A stretch of DNA of 64,000 bases from Actinomadura madurae (GCF_900115095.1 NZ_FOVH01000015.1:124001-188000); one strand, 5' to 3'. Shown: positions 48,515 through 57,246, counted from the first letter of the stretch. Notes: generated from the sequence alone by a model not told the origin. Numbers and translations are program-made.

Positions 48515-48990
48515 TCAGGGCGATGGCGGTCACCGTGTCGAACCGGGCCGCCGCGGGCGTGTACGAGGACAGGTCCGGGCCCGTGCTGGTCGAGATGCTG
48601 GAGGACCTCGGCTGCCGCGTGGACGGCCCCGTCGTCATCCCGGACGGCGACGCGGTCGCGGACGTGCTGTGGGACGCGGTCGCCCAGGGCTACGACGTCG
48701 TCGTCACGTCCGGCGGGACCGGCCTCACCCCGACCGACGAGACCCCCGAGATGACCCGCCGGGTCCTCGAATGGGAGATCCCGGGCATCGCCGAGGCGAT
48801 CCGGCTGGAGGGCCGCGAGAAGGTCCCCGCCGCGATCCTGTCCCGCGGCCTCGCCGGCGTCGCGGGCCGCACCCTCATCGTCAACCTGCCGGGCTCCACC
48901 GGCGGCGTCCGCGACGGCATGACCGTCCTCGGCCGCGTCCTGGCCCACGCCGTCGACCAGATCGCCGGCGGCGACCACCCGCGCCAGTAG
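48511..48990 (+). CDS. mogA: Molybdopterin adenylyltransferase MogA/MoaB type
   Basis: A 159-residue MoCF-fold protein that adenylylates molybdopterin before metal insertion. AVTVSNRAAAGVYEDRSGP is at the N-terminus, VVVTSGGTGLTPTDETPEM is the molybdopterin-binding loop, and LPGSTGGVRDGM is near the end. GTG 48511 overlaps the moaC stop. The name MoaB is used interchangeably for this branch. Confidence 0.93.
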   Translation: MIRAMAVTVSNRAAAGVYEDRSGPVLVEMLEDLGCRVDGPVVIPDGDAVADVLWDAVAQGYDVVVTSGGTGLTPTDETPEMTRRVLEWEIPGIAEAIRLEGREKVPAAILSRGLAGVAGRTLIVNLPGSTGGVRDGMTVLGRVLAHAVDQIAGGDHPRQ

Positions 48991-49022
48991 GCGCCCGGGT
49001 GCCCGCCAGCGCCGGCGAAGGC

Positions 49023-50141
49023 TCAGCCGAGGGCAAGGACCCGCATGACGTGCCGTGCGGTGCGTCCGCCCTCCTGCTCCGCGACGCCGAGCGCGGTGCG
49101 CAGGTCGAGCTCGTCGAGGAGTGCCCGGGTCACCGCCGCCTCGGCCGCGGGGGAGGAGCGGCGGCGCCCGGCCGCCTGATGGAGGCGGTCCAGGTCGGCC
49201 GCGGCACGGTCGAGATCGCCGGGCGTGTAGTCCCATTCGTCCGCCCACGGCTCGGTGAGGAGCATGAGCCGGACGGCCGAGGCCGCGTGGTCGTGGATCA
49301 GGTCCGACACCAGCACCAGGTTGCCGGTGGACTTGGCCATCTTGACCCCGTCCCGGCAGACCATCCCGACGTGCAGCCAGGCCCGGGAGAACGGGCGCAC
49401 CCCGGTCAGCGCCTCGGCCATCGCGGCCTCGTAGGCGTGGTGCGGGAAACGCAGGTCGGTGCCGCCGGAGTGCAGATCCAGAGCGGGGCCGAAGGTCGTC
49501 ATGGCCATCGCGGTGCATTCGGCGTGCCAGCCGGGGCGTCCCGTGCCCCACGGGCTGGGCCAGGCGGGCTCACCCGATCGCGAGGGCCGCCAGACGGCGA
49601 CGTCGAACGGGTGCTCCTTCGCGGGGTCGTCGGGCGCGTCACCGTATTCGGCCAGCAGGGCATGCGCCCGGTCGGCGTCGAGTCCGGCCCGCCGCGGGAC
49701 GTCGGCGCCGCGGAAGTAGACCGCGCCGTCGCGGACGTAGGCGTGATCGGACGCGATGAGGCCCTGGGCGAGCGCGACCACCTCCACGACATGGTTGTGC
49801 GCGCGCGGCTGGTGATCGACGGGGTGGACGCCGAGGGCGTCGAGGTCGCGTTCGAAATAGAACTGCTGGACGGCGGCGAAGCTGTCGTACGGGCTGCCGG
49901 CGCGGTGCGCGGCCTGGTTCAGGACGTCGTCGACGTCGGTGACGTTGCGGCACACGCGCACGTCGCCACCCGCATGGCGCAGGACGCGGGCGGCCACGTC
50001 GGCCCAGACGAAGGTGCGGGCGTGCCCGAGATGGGTCGCGTCGTACGGGGTGATCCCGCAGACGTACATCCGGGCGGGTCCGACGACCGGGAGCCGGCGG
50101 CCGCCGATCTTCAGGGTGCGGTCCGGTGCGTTGCGCTCCAT
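49023..50141 (-). CDS. Cysteinyl-tRNA synthetase-like protein without anticodon-binding domain
   Basis: A 372-residue class I synthetase-fold protein. The HIGH-type motif is CGITPYDATHLGHARTFVW, with the zinc ligand Cys in YVCG, further ligands in GWHAECTAM and FPHHAYEAAMAEA, and the KMSKS-type loop KMAKSTGN. Full CysRS is about 460-470 residues; here the C-terminal helical tRNA-anticodon module is missing. The length and the opening phrase resemble MshC of mycothiol synthesis, but THLGHARTFVW and the downstream sequence look closer to CysRS. ATG 50141 follows GAGGG by 6 bases. It is a CysS paralogue or an MshC-like ligase. Confidence 0.85.
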   Translation of the reverse strand: MERNAPDRTLKIGGRRLPVVGPARMYVCGITPYDATHLGHARTFVWADVAARVLRHAGGDVRVCRNVTDVDDVLNQAAHRAGSPYDSFAAVQQFYFERDLDALGVHPVDHQPRAHNHVVEVVALAQGLIASDHAYVRDGAVYFRGADVPRRAGLDADRAHALLAEYGDAPDDPAKEHPFDVAVWRPSRSGEPAWPSPWGTGRPGWHAECTAMAMTTFGPALDLHSGGTDLRFPHHAYEAAMAEALTGVRPFSRAWLHVGMVCRDGVKMAKSTGNLVLVSDLIHDHAASAVRLMLLTEPWADEWDYTPGDLDRAAADLDRLHQAAGRRRSSPAAEAAVTRALLDELDLRTALGVAEQEGGRTARHVMRVLALG

Positions 50142-50161
50142 GAGTGCCCTCTTCGGTGTGG

Positions 50162-50584
50162 TCAAAGGCGCCGATCAGCGGCAACCGCCTCCAGCGCGGG
50201 CCGCCGCGGACGGGCTGCCGTGTGGGCACGGGCCAGCCGCTCAAGGCGGGCGGCGCGCAGGATCTTCGCGAGCTGCGGACGGACGCCGGTCAACGTGACC
50301 GTACCTCCCCGGCGGCGCGCCAGTCCTTCGGCGGCGGCGATCGCGGCCAGGCCTCGCGCGTCGCAGAAGGTCAGCGCCGACGTGTCGATCAGGACGTGCG
50401 GCCCCCGGTCGTCGATCAGCCGGGCCAGCTCGATCCCGAAATCGGCGGCGGTGGCGATGTCCAGTTCCCCCGCGATCGTGACACGTGTCGCGCCTGCGCC
50501 ATCGTGCCTGCCCCGCGCTGTGAACTGCACAGGGGTGTTTTGTAGGACGGTGTGGGTGTTTGTTGTGGTTCCTCCATTGGACAC
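50162..50584 (-). CDS. STAS-domain anti-sigma factor antagonist-like protein
   Basis: A 140-residue protein with a single STAS domain at about residues 30-120: VTIAGELDIATAADFGIELA, then VLIDTSALTFCDARGLAAIA with the conserved phospho-acceptor position occupied by Asp-Ala instead of Asp-Ser. The usual serine phosphorylated by an anti-sigma kinase is therefore displaced, so regulation may differ. A low-complexity basic tail ends the protein. It is divergent from the universal stress gene across 153 bases that contain a DosR-like box. Confidence 0.82.
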   Translation of the reverse strand: MSNGGTTTNTHTVLQNTPVQFTARGRHDGAGATRVTIAGELDIATAADFGIELARLIDDRGPHVLIDTSALTFCDARGLAAIAAAEGLARRRGGTVTLTGVRPQLAKILRAARLERLARAHTAARPRRPALEAVAADRRL

Positions 50585-50619
50585 CCTTCAAGACTCCGCT
50601 GCCGTCCGCTCGGTGGACA

Positions 50620-50633
50620 GGGACCAAGGTCCC
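50620..50633. promoter_or_regulatory. DosR/DevR-box-like palindrome
   Basis: GGGACCAAGGTCCC is a perfect palindrome apart from the AA centre. It fits the DosR box pattern GGGAC-N4-GTCCC known from mycobacteria and other actinomycetes. It lies 105 bases upstream of the universal stress protein gene and 36 bases from the STAS gene start. USP genes are classic DosR targets. A weaker half-site AAAGTCC follows near 50647. Confidence 0.6.
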
Positions 50634-50737
50634 GGTCGTCGCGTGCCAAAGTCCTGGTCAGCGGGAACACCGCCTAGAGCACATCAATCCCGCGCGGTAA
50701 CGCGAAATGAACCGAGAGTGACGAGAAGGGGATCGCG

Positions 50738-51583
50738 ATGTCCGAGACGATCGTCGTCGCCACCGACGGGTCCGAGGCGTCGGACCGCGCCCTCGACTGG
50801 GCCGCCGCGGACGCCGTCCTGCGCAGGCGCCCTCTGCACATCGTCCACGCCGTCGAGAGCTGGCCCTACAAGGCCCCGCTGTTCGCGCCACCGGAGATCG
50901 TCGAGCAGACGACCCAGGCGGGGCACGCGGTCCTCGTCGCCGCGGTCGAGCACGTGCACGAGCGGTGGCCGGACCTGGTGGCGACCACCGCGCTGGTCGC
51001 CGAGGAGACGTCCAAGGCCCTGCGGGAGCAGTCGGAGAACGCGTTCGAGCTGGTGCTGGGCAGCCGCGGCCGGGGCGGCTTCGCCAGCCTGCTGCTGGGA
51101 TCGACGAGCCTGAAGATGGCCGGGCGCTCCGCCGTCCCGGTCGTGATCGTCCGTGGCGACGCCGCGGACCGCGGCGAGGTCATCGTGGGGATCGACCTGC
51201 TGCGGGACGTGGACCAGGTGCTCGACTACGCCTTCGACGCCGCCGCCGTCCACGGGGCCCGGCTCCGCGTCGTCCACGCCTGGCAGACGTTCGCGACCCT
51301 GATCGAGGCCGGCTACGTCATCGACGCCGAGCAGATCGAGCTGGACCTGCGCAACCAGCTCATCGCCGCCTACAGGCCCCTGCGGGACAAGTACCCCCAC
51401 GTGGACGTCGTCGACGAGATCGTCCTGGAACACCCGGTCATCGCGCTGTCCAACGCCTCCCGCGACGCCCGCCTGCTGGTGGTCGGCGCCCACGACCGGT
51501 GGCCCCCACCGCAGCTCGGCTCGACGACCCACGGAGTCATCCACCACGCGGAGTGCCCCGTCGCGGTCATCCCGTCCCGCTGA
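50738..51583 (+). CDS. Universal stress protein with two Usp domains
   Basis: A 281-residue tandem UspA protein. Domain 1 spans about residues 1-140 with ETIVVATDGSEASDRALDWA and the ATP-binding GSRGRGGFASLLLGSTS. Domain 2 spans about 145-281 with EVIVGIDLLRDVDQVLDYAF and a terminal GVIHHAECPVAVIPSR. The second ATP loop is less canonical (VGAHDRWPPPQLGSTTHG). Tandem USPs of this kind are induced by hypoxia or dormancy signals in actinomycetes. AGAAGGGGA stands before the ATG. Confidence 0.93.
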   Translation: MSETIVVATDGSEASDRALDWAAADAVLRRRPLHIVHAVESWPYKAPLFAPPEIVEQTTQAGHAVLVAAVEHVHERWPDLVATTALVAEETSKALREQSENAFELVLGSRGRGGFASLLLGSTSLKMAGRSAVPVVIVRGDAADRGEVIVGIDLLRDVDQVLDYAFDAAAVHGARLRVVHAWQTFATLIEAGYVIDAEQIELDLRNQLIAAYRPLRDKYPHVDVVDEIVLEHPVIALSNASRDARLLVVGAHDRWPPPQLGSTTHGVIHHAECPVAVIPSR

Positions 51584-51643
51584 GCCCGCCGCCGGCCAGG
51601 AGCCCGTGCGGACGAGTACGCCGAATCTTTTCCCGCGAGGTGT

Positions 51644-51665
51644 CGAACGGCGCCGGACCCGTTCG
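51644..51665. promoter_or_regulatory. Dyad upstream of the drug exporter
   Basis: CGAACG (51644-51649) and CGTTCG (51660-51665) form a 6-base inverted repeat with a 10-base spacer, 55 bases before the exporter start. It may be a repressor site. Arms are short, so confidence is low. Confidence 0.3.
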
Positions 51666-51719
51666 TAGCGAGGGTGAGAGACCGGCACCGGCCGGTCGCC
51701 GCACACCGGAGGCCCCGCG

Positions 51720-53363
51720 ATGTCGGTCACCCCGCCGCTCCACGAGAGCACCGCGACCACCACCCCCAGAGCCGGACGGCGCGAATGGGCCGCGCTGGCC
51801 GTGCTCGGCCTGCCCACGTTCCTGGTCTCGATGGACTTCTCCGTTCTGTACCTGGCCGTCCCGCACCTGACCGCGGGGCTCGCCCCGAGCGGCGTCCAGC
51901 AACTGTGGATCGTCGACATCTACGGCTTCCTGATAGCGGGCTTCCTGGTCACCATGGGCACCCTCGGTGACCGGATCGGCCGCAAGAGGCTGTTGCTCGC
52001 CGGCGGCGCCCTGTTCGGCATCGCCTCCGTGGCGGCGGCGTTCTCCACCAGCCCGGAGATGCTCATCGCGAGCCGCGCGCTGCTCGGCGTGGCCGGTGCC
52101 GCGGTCATGCCGTCGGTGCTGGCCCTGGTCACCGGCATGTTCACCGACCAGCGGCAGCGCAGCCGCGCCCTCGCCGTCTATCTGACCTGTTTCATGGGCG
52201 GGATGACCCTCGGTCCCCTCGTGGGCGGCGTGCTGCTGGAGTTCTTCTGGTGGGGCTCGGTGTTCCTGGTCGCCGTGCCCGGGATCGTGCTGCTGCTGGT
52301 GTTCGGTCCCTTCCTGCTTCCCGACCAGCGTGCACCGCGGTCCGGCAGGCTCGACCCGCTCAGCGTCGTGCTGTCCCTGGCGGCGATCCTGCCGTTCGTC
52401 TACGGGCTCAAGGAACTGGCCGCCCACGGCTGGGCGCGGACGCCCGCGGTCGCGCTGACGGTCGGCATCGCGGTGGCGGTGGTGTTCGTCCGGCGGCAGC
52501 GGCGCCTGCCCCATCCGCTGCTCGACCTGAGCATGTTCGGCGACCGGACGTTCAGCTCCGCGCTGGGCCTGTTCTTCGTGACCGCCATGGTGGGCACCGG
52601 AACGCTCCTGCTCGTCACGCTGTACCTGCAGAACGTCGCCGGCCTCACCCCTCTCAAGGCCGGTCTGCTCCTGCTGGTGCCCAACGTGCTGATGATCATC
52701 GGCAACCTGGTCACCCCGTCGCTGGCGAATCGCGTCCGCCCGGCGTACCTGATCGCGGGCGGGCTGCTCGTGGCCGGTGTCGGCTACACGCTCTTCGTGC
52801 TGGCCGACTCGGCGTCCGGCCCGGAAACGGTCTTCATCGCGATGTGCGTCGTCATGCTCGGCACGGCGCCGCTGGCCGCGCTCTGCAACCACCTCGCCAT
52901 GGGCGCGGTGCCGGCGGACAGGGCCGGCTCCGGGGCGTCGATCGTGCAGACGACCACCGAGTTCGGCCTCGGGCTCGGCATCGCCACCCTCGGCACGCTC
53001 GGAACCGCGGTGTACCGGGGCGGCGTGGAGGACGCGCTCGGCACGCTGCCGCCCCACGTGGCGGACGCCGCCCGGGAGAGCGTCGACCGCGCGGTCGGCG
53101 CGGCCGGCCGGCTGCCCGCCGGGCAGAGCGAGGACCTGCTGGCCGCGGCCCGCGACGCGTTCACGTCCGGTGTGCATGTGGTCGGCCTGGTCAGTGCCGT
53201 CATCTACGCCGTCCTCGCCGTCCTCGCCGTGTGGGCGTTCAGGCACGTGCGGGACGCGTCCGGCGGCGGTGACGGCATCCCGGAGGACGGGGACACCGCG
53301 ACGGACCTCCCGGAGATCGTCCCGGCTTCCGGCACGGGGGCGGCCGGCATGGAAAGGTGCTGA
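51720..53363 (+). CDS. MFS drug exporter, DHA2 (14-helix) family
   Basis: A 547-residue transporter with about 14 hydrophobic segments. Motifs are PTFLVSMDFSVLYLAVPHLT at TM1, GTLGDRIGRKRLLLAGG in loop 2-3 and LGVAGAAVMPSVLALVTGMF with motif C-like glycines. The family exports quaternary ammonium compounds and antibiotics by proton antiport. No regulator is adjacent; the neighbours are a USP gene and the DGPF/ECF pair. Confidence 0.93.
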   Translation: MSVTPPLHESTATTTPRAGRREWAALAVLGLPTFLVSMDFSVLYLAVPHLTAGLAPSGVQQLWIVDIYGFLIAGFLVTMGTLGDRIGRKRLLLAGGALFGIASVAAAFSTSPEMLIASRALLGVAGAAVMPSVLALVTGMFTDQRQRSRALAVYLTCFMGGMTLGPLVGGVLLEFFWWGSVFLVAVPGIVLLLVFGPFLLPDQRAPRSGRLDPLSVVLSLAAILPFVYGLKELAAHGWARTPAVALTVGIAVAVVFVRRQRRLPHPLLDLSMFGDRTFSSALGLFFVTAMVGTGTLLLVTLYLQNVAGLTPLKAGLLLLVPNVLMIIGNLVTPSLANRVRPAYLIAGGLLVAGVGYTLFVLADSASGPETVFIAMCVVMLGTAPLAALCNHLAMGAVPADRAGSGASIVQTTTEFGLGLGIATLGTLGTAVYRGGVEDALGTLPPHVADAARESVDRAVGAAGRLPAGQSEDLLAAARDAFTSGVHVVGLVSAVIYAVLAVLAVWAFRHVRDASGGGDGIPEDGDTATDLPEIVPASGTGAAGMERC

Positions 53364-53408
53364 TGGTGGCGCACGCGGCCGGTTGATGGAGTCGAGGAGT
53401 TGATCGTG

Positions 53409-53762
53409 ATGAAGTACCTGATCGCCGTCCAGTTCGACGAGAGCGCGCCGGAGCCCCCGGAGGAGGAGATGCGCGCGCAGATGGCCCGGACGTCCAAGGT
53501 CACCGAGGAGATGCAGGCGGCGGGCTCGTGGGTGTTCGTGGGGGGCCTGCTGCCCTCGGACGCGACCACCGTGGTGCGTCCGGGCAACGGGACGACCACG
53601 ATGACCGACGGCCCGTTCGCCGAGACCAAGGAGCAGCTCGGCGGGTTCTGGGTGATCGAGTGCGACGACCTGGACCAGGCGCTGGCCTGGGCCGAGAAAT
53701 GCGCGCTGGCCTGCGGCGAACCGGTCGAGGTGCGGCCCTTCATGGACGCGCAGTGGGCCTGA
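53409..53762 (+). CDS. DGPF-domain (YCII-related) partner of an ECF sigma factor
   Basis: A 117-residue protein with the YCII fold. The name-giving motif is in TTTMTDGPFAETKEQLGGFW near residues 60-79. ATG 53409 follows GAGGAG by 9 bases. It overlaps the sigma factor gene by 10 bases. DGPF proteins are the constant genomic partners of ECF42-type sigma factors, although their molecular role is unresolved. Confidence 0.9.
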   Translation: MKYLIAVQFDESAPEPPEEEMRAQMARTSKVTEEMQAAGSWVFVGGLLPSDATTVVRPGNGTTTMTDGPFAETKEQLGGFWVIECDDLDQALAWAEKCALACGEPVEVRPFMDAQWA

Positions 53763-54958
53763 GAACGGATGATCTGGACGCCATCTACCGGGCGGAGTAC
53801 GGGCGGTGCGTCGCGACGCTGACGCGCGTCCTCGGTGACATCGGGCTGGCCGAGGAGGCGGTGCAGGACGCGTTCGCCACCGCCGTCCAGAAGTGGGAGG
53901 AGCCGCCGCCCAACCCCGGCGCCTGGATCGTGACCACCGCCCGGAACCGGGCGATCGACCGGCTGCGCCGGGAGTCGACCAGGGAGGCCCGCCATGCGCA
54001 GGCGCTGCTGCTGCACCAGCCCGACGAGCCGAAGGAGGTGGGACCGGTGCGCGACGACCAGCTCCGGATGATGTTCACCTGCTGCCACCCGGCGCTGTCG
54101 CCGCTCGCGCAGACCGCGCTCACCCTGCGGCTGCTGGGCGGGCTGGAGGTGCCGGAGATCGCGCGGGCCTACCTGGTGCCCGAGGCGACGGTGTCCCAGC
54201 GGATCGTCCGGGCGAAGAAGAAGATCCGCGACGCCCGCATCCCCTACCGGGTGCCCGCCGCCGCCGACCTCCCCGACCGGCTGGCCTCGGTGCTGACCGT
54301 GCTCTACCTGATCTTCAACGAGGGCTATGCCTCGACGTCGGGGGAGCTGCTGCGCACGGACCTGTGCCTGGAGTCGGTCCGGCTGGCCAGGGAGCTGGCC
54401 GAGCTGATGCCCGACGAGCCGGAGGCGATCGGCCTGCTGGCGCTGCTGCTGCTCACCGAGGCGCGGCGGCCGGCACGGGTGGGGCCCTCGGGCGAGCTGG
54501 TGGTGCTGGCCGAGCAGGACCGGTCGCGCTGGAACCGGGAGCTGATCGCCGAGGGCCACGAGCTGGTGCGGCGGTGCCTGCGGCGGGGGCGGCCGGGGCC
54601 GTACCAGTTGCAGGCCGCGATCAACGCCGTGCACACCGACGGCCCGGCGACCGACTGGACGCAGGTGCTGGCGCTGTACGACCAGCTGCTGCGGCATTCC
54701 CCGACACCGGTCGTGGCGCTCAACCGCGCGGTCGCCGTCGCCGAGGTGCACGGACCGGACGCGGCGCTCGCCATCGTCGACGACCTGGACCTGCCCGGCT
54801 ACCACCTGCTGCCCGCCACCCGCGCGGACCTCCTCGCCCGCCTCGGCCGTACCGCCGAGGCCGTCGCCGCCTACGACGAGGCCATCGCCCTGGCCACCAA
54901 CGACACCGAGCGGATCTTCCTGGAGACGCGACGAGCACGCCTTGCCCAGGACGCCTGA
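53753..54958 (+). CDS. ECF sigma factor with long C-terminal TPR-like extension (ECF42 type)
   Basis: A 401-residue sigma-70-like factor from GTG 53753. Region 2 includes GLAEEAVQDAFATAVQKWE and AWIVTTARNRAIDRLRRES. Region 4 includes TLRLLGGLEVPEIARAYLVP and VSQRIVRAKKKIRDARI. After about residue 180 comes a 220-residue helical extension starting VLYLIFNEGYASTSG and including repeat-like HSPTPVVALNRAVAVAEVHG. This layout with a DGPF gene upstream is ECF42, which lacks an anti-sigma factor and is thought to be controlled through its own C-terminal domain. Confidence 0.92.
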   Translation: MGLRTDDLDAIYRAEYGRCVATLTRVLGDIGLAEEAVQDAFATAVQKWEEPPPNPGAWIVTTARNRAIDRLRRESTREARHAQALLLHQPDEPKEVGPVRDDQLRMMFTCCHPALSPLAQTALTLRLLGGLEVPEIARAYLVPEATVSQRIVRAKKKIRDARIPYRVPAAADLPDRLASVLTVLYLIFNEGYASTSGELLRTDLCLESVRLARELAELMPDEPEAIGLLALLLLTEARRPARVGPSGELVVLAEQDRSRWNRELIAEGHELVRRCLRRGRPGPYQLQAAINAVHTDGPATDWTQVLALYDQLLRHSPTPVVALNRAVAVAEVHGPDAALAIVDDLDLPGYHLLPATRADLLARLGRTAEAVAAYDEAIALATNDTERIFLETRRARLAQDA

Positions 54959-54973
54959 ATCAGGACGGCCCGA

Positions 54974-55753
54974 TCAGTTGGTGATCGAGGCGCGGAACCG
55001 GTAGCGGTCGCCCCGGTAGACCTGGACGGTCAGCTCTATCGGGCGCTCCGCCTGGTTGAAGGTCAGCTGGGTCGCGACGAGCATCGGCATGGTGTCGCCG
55101 ATCTTGAACAGCTCGATCTCCCGCGGCGTCGGATGGCGGGCCTCGACCTCGTAGTCGGCGACGCGCGGCAGCTGCGGTGGGTCCGCCGCGCGGAGGGTCG
55201 CGTACAGCGAGGCGCTGTTGAAGTCGGTCCCGGCCAGGGCCGGGCAGGCCGCCAGCGGGAGCCGGTTGTGTTCGAGCACGACCAGCAGGTCGTCGAGGAA
55301 GCGGAGCCGGTGGAGGTCGAAGAGGTCGGCACCGGGGGCGATGCGGAGCTGCTCGGCCTCCGACACCGTCGCCGGGCGCACCGTGGCGGACAGGACCTCG
55401 CTGCGCGCCGTCAGGCCGTTGGCCTGCGCGTAGTCGGCGAAGCCCTGGACCTGCGGGGCCGTCACGGTGGGCGCCGCCGCCTGCTCGGGGACCTGGAGCT
55501 CGGCGACGAACCAGCCGCGTGACGAGGCCGGACGCACGATGCCCCGGGACTCCAGTTCGGCGAGGGCGGCCCGCAGCGTCACCCGCGAGACGGAGTACCG
55601 GGCCGCGAGCGCCCGCTCGGACGGCAGCCGGTCACCGGCGCGCGCGGCGGTGGCCCGCAGGTCTTCGAGCAACTGCGCGGCCGTGCGCTCGTACAGGGGG
55701 AGCGCGTCGTCGGCGAACAGGCCGCGGGGCAGCGGCGTCTGCTCAACAGTCAT
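54974..55753 (-). CDS. GntR family regulator, HutC/UTRA subfamily
   Basis: A 259-residue regulator. The N-terminal winged helix (about residues 15-85) includes LPSERALAARYSVSRVTLRA and LESRGIVRPASSRG. The UTRA sensor domain (about 105-255) includes ADLFDLHRLRFLDDLLVVLE and ELTVQVYRGDRYRFRASI. UTRA proteins bind sugar phosphates such as GlcNAc-6-phosphate. It is divergent from the sugar operon starting at 56059 and is most likely its repressor. CATACC motifs overlap its own start region. Confidence 0.92.
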   Translation of the reverse strand: MTVEQTPLPRGLFADDALPLYERTAAQLLEDLRATAARAGDRLPSERALAARYSVSRVTLRAALAELESRGIVRPASSRGWFVAELQVPEQAAAPTVTAPQVQGFADYAQANGLTARSEVLSATVRPATVSEAEQLRIAPGADLFDLHRLRFLDDLLVVLEHNRLPLAACPALAGTDFNSASLYATLRAADPPQLPRVADYEVEARHPTPREIELFKIGDTMPMLVATQLTFNQAERPIELTVQVYRGDRYRFRASITN

Positions 55754-55767
55754 ACCAGAAGCATACC
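55751..55767. promoter_or_regulatory. CATACC direct repeats at the GntR/UTRA start
   Basis: CATACC occurs at 55751-55756 and 55762-55767, exactly 11 bases apart, with a third copy at 55883-55888 inside the sugar-operon promoter. Repeats on one helical face suggest a binding site for the UTRA regulator. Confidence 0.35.
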
Positions 55768-55867
55768 GGTTGAGCTGATCGTCCAGTTCGGGCCGCCGCG
55801 TGCTCTGCCCCTTCTGGCCTGCGCCGTCGCTACCGGGGTCGAACCAAAGAATGCCGGATCTAGGCCA

Positions 55868-55896
55868 TTGACAAACCAAACGCATACCACTTACGT
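55868..55896 (+). promoter_or_regulatory. Candidate promoter of the amino-sugar operon
   Basis: A consensus -35 TTGACA (55868-55873) is followed after 17 bases by TTACGT (55891-55896), a weak -10. The CATACC copy at 55883-55888 lies in the spacer, well placed for repression. The 305-base gap 55754-56058 otherwise contains no gene. Confidence 0.4.
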
Positions 55897-56058
55897 TCCG
55901 GATAGACCATCCGGCGAGGACGGGGGGAGCACCACCGTGAGCGGACTTCCCCTCGATCCCGTCCGGCGCCACGGTGACGGCCCGGCGGTGCCGCGGACGC
56001 GCGCCCGCGGCGGCCGGCGCCGTTGAGATCCACCCACGCGAGGAGGAACCCGACCTTC

Positions 56059-57210
56059 ATGGATCGAACCCTGGGGTACGCAGCCGGCGAACTCGACGAC
56101 CGCGGAGCGGGCCGGACGGCCCGCGAGATCGCGCAACAGCCCGCCCTGTGGCGCGAGGTGGCCAAGACGGTCTCGGCGCTGGGCGGGAAGCGCGACGCCT
56201 TCCTGCGTCCGCTGCTCGATCGCCGTGACGTGCGCATCGTGCTGGCCGGTGCGGGGACGTCCGCGTACGCCGGCGAGCTCCTGGCGCCGGCGCTCGGCCG
56301 CCGCCTCGGCCGCCGCGTCGAGGCCGTCGCCAGCACGGAGCTGGTGGCCGACCCGCACGGCTGCCTCGCGGAGGACGTGCCGACGCTGCTGGTCTCGTTC
56401 TCCCGCTCGGGGGACAGCCCCGAAGCCGTCGCCGCGACCCGACTCGCGGACCGGCTCCTGACCGAGTGCCACCATCTCGTCGTCACCTGCAACCCGGACG
56501 GTCTGCTCTACCAGGAGCACGCCGGCGCGGAGTCCTCGATGGTGCTGCGCATGCCGGCCGCGGCCAACGACCAGGGCTTCGCCATGACGTCGAGCTTCAC
56601 GTGCATGGTGCTCGGCGTCCTGCTCGTACTCGGCGACGGCACGGCCGACGAGGCCGTCCACCGGCTCGCCACCGCCGCCGAACGCGCGCTGCCCGCCATC
56701 GCCGAACGAGCCCGGTCGCTGGCCGCGGCGGGCTACGAGCGCTTCGTCTATCTCGGGAGCGGCCCACTGCGGGGCCTCGCGCAGGAGTCGGCGCTCAAGC
56801 TGCTGGAGCTGGCCGCCGGTGACGTGGTGACCCACGCCGAGTCGCCCCTGGCCTTCCGGCACGGCCCCAAGGCCGTGCTGAACGATCGGACGCTGGCCGT
56901 GGTCTACGTGTCCAACGACGCCTACACCCGGCGCTACGACCTCGACCTGGTGGAGGAGCTCCGCCGGTCGCTCGCGCCGGACGGCGTCCTCGCCCTGACC
57001 GCCCAGGACGGCGAGCCCGGGGAGGACCTCTGGCGCCTCCCAGGACTGGACGGCTTGGACGATGCCCTGGTAGCGCTCTGCTATGCCCTGTTCGCGCAGG
57101 TTATCGCGTTGCACACCTCCCTCCGTCTAGGACACCGACCCGACAACCCGTTCCCCGCACAGGAGGTCAACCGTGTCGTGCAAGGCGTCACCATCCACCC
57201 GCTCGGCTGA
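56059..57210 (+). CDS. SIS-domain sugar isomerase/deaminase (AgaS-like)
   Basis: A 383-residue protein with two SIS domains. Domain 1 has VRIVLAGAGTSAYAGELLAP and LLVSFSRSGDSPEAVAATRL (about residues 58-140). Domain 2 has RFVYLGSGPLRGLAQESALK and DVVTHAESPLAFRHGPKAVL (about 230-280). This is the layout of AgaS, the galactosamine-6-phosphate deaminase/isomerase, and of tagatose-6-phosphate isomerases. It begins the plus-strand operon under the GntR/UTRA regulator. Confidence 0.9.
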   Translation: MDRTLGYAAGELDDRGAGRTAREIAQQPALWREVAKTVSALGGKRDAFLRPLLDRRDVRIVLAGAGTSAYAGELLAPALGRRLGRRVEAVASTELVADPHGCLAEDVPTLLVSFSRSGDSPEAVAATRLADRLLTECHHLVVTCNPDGLLYQEHAGAESSMVLRMPAAANDQGFAMTSSFTCMVLGVLLVLGDGTADEAVHRLATAAERALPAIAERARSLAAAGYERFVYLGSGPLRGLAQESALKLLELAAGDVVTHAESPLAFRHGPKAVLNDRTLAVVYVSNDAYTRRYDLDLVEELRRSLAPDGVLALTAQDGEPGEDLWRLPGLDGLDDALVALCYALFAQVIALHTSLRLGHRPDNPFPAQEVNRVVQGVTIHPLG

Positions 57211-57246
57211 GCCGCCGCGGGCGGCCATCGCGCCCGGAGCCGGGGC

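Noticed and set aside
51567..53246. A 559-codon minus-strand frame opposite the DHA2 exporter
   Set aside because: It is Gln/His/Arg-rich nonsense composition, and the plus strand has all the MFS motifs.
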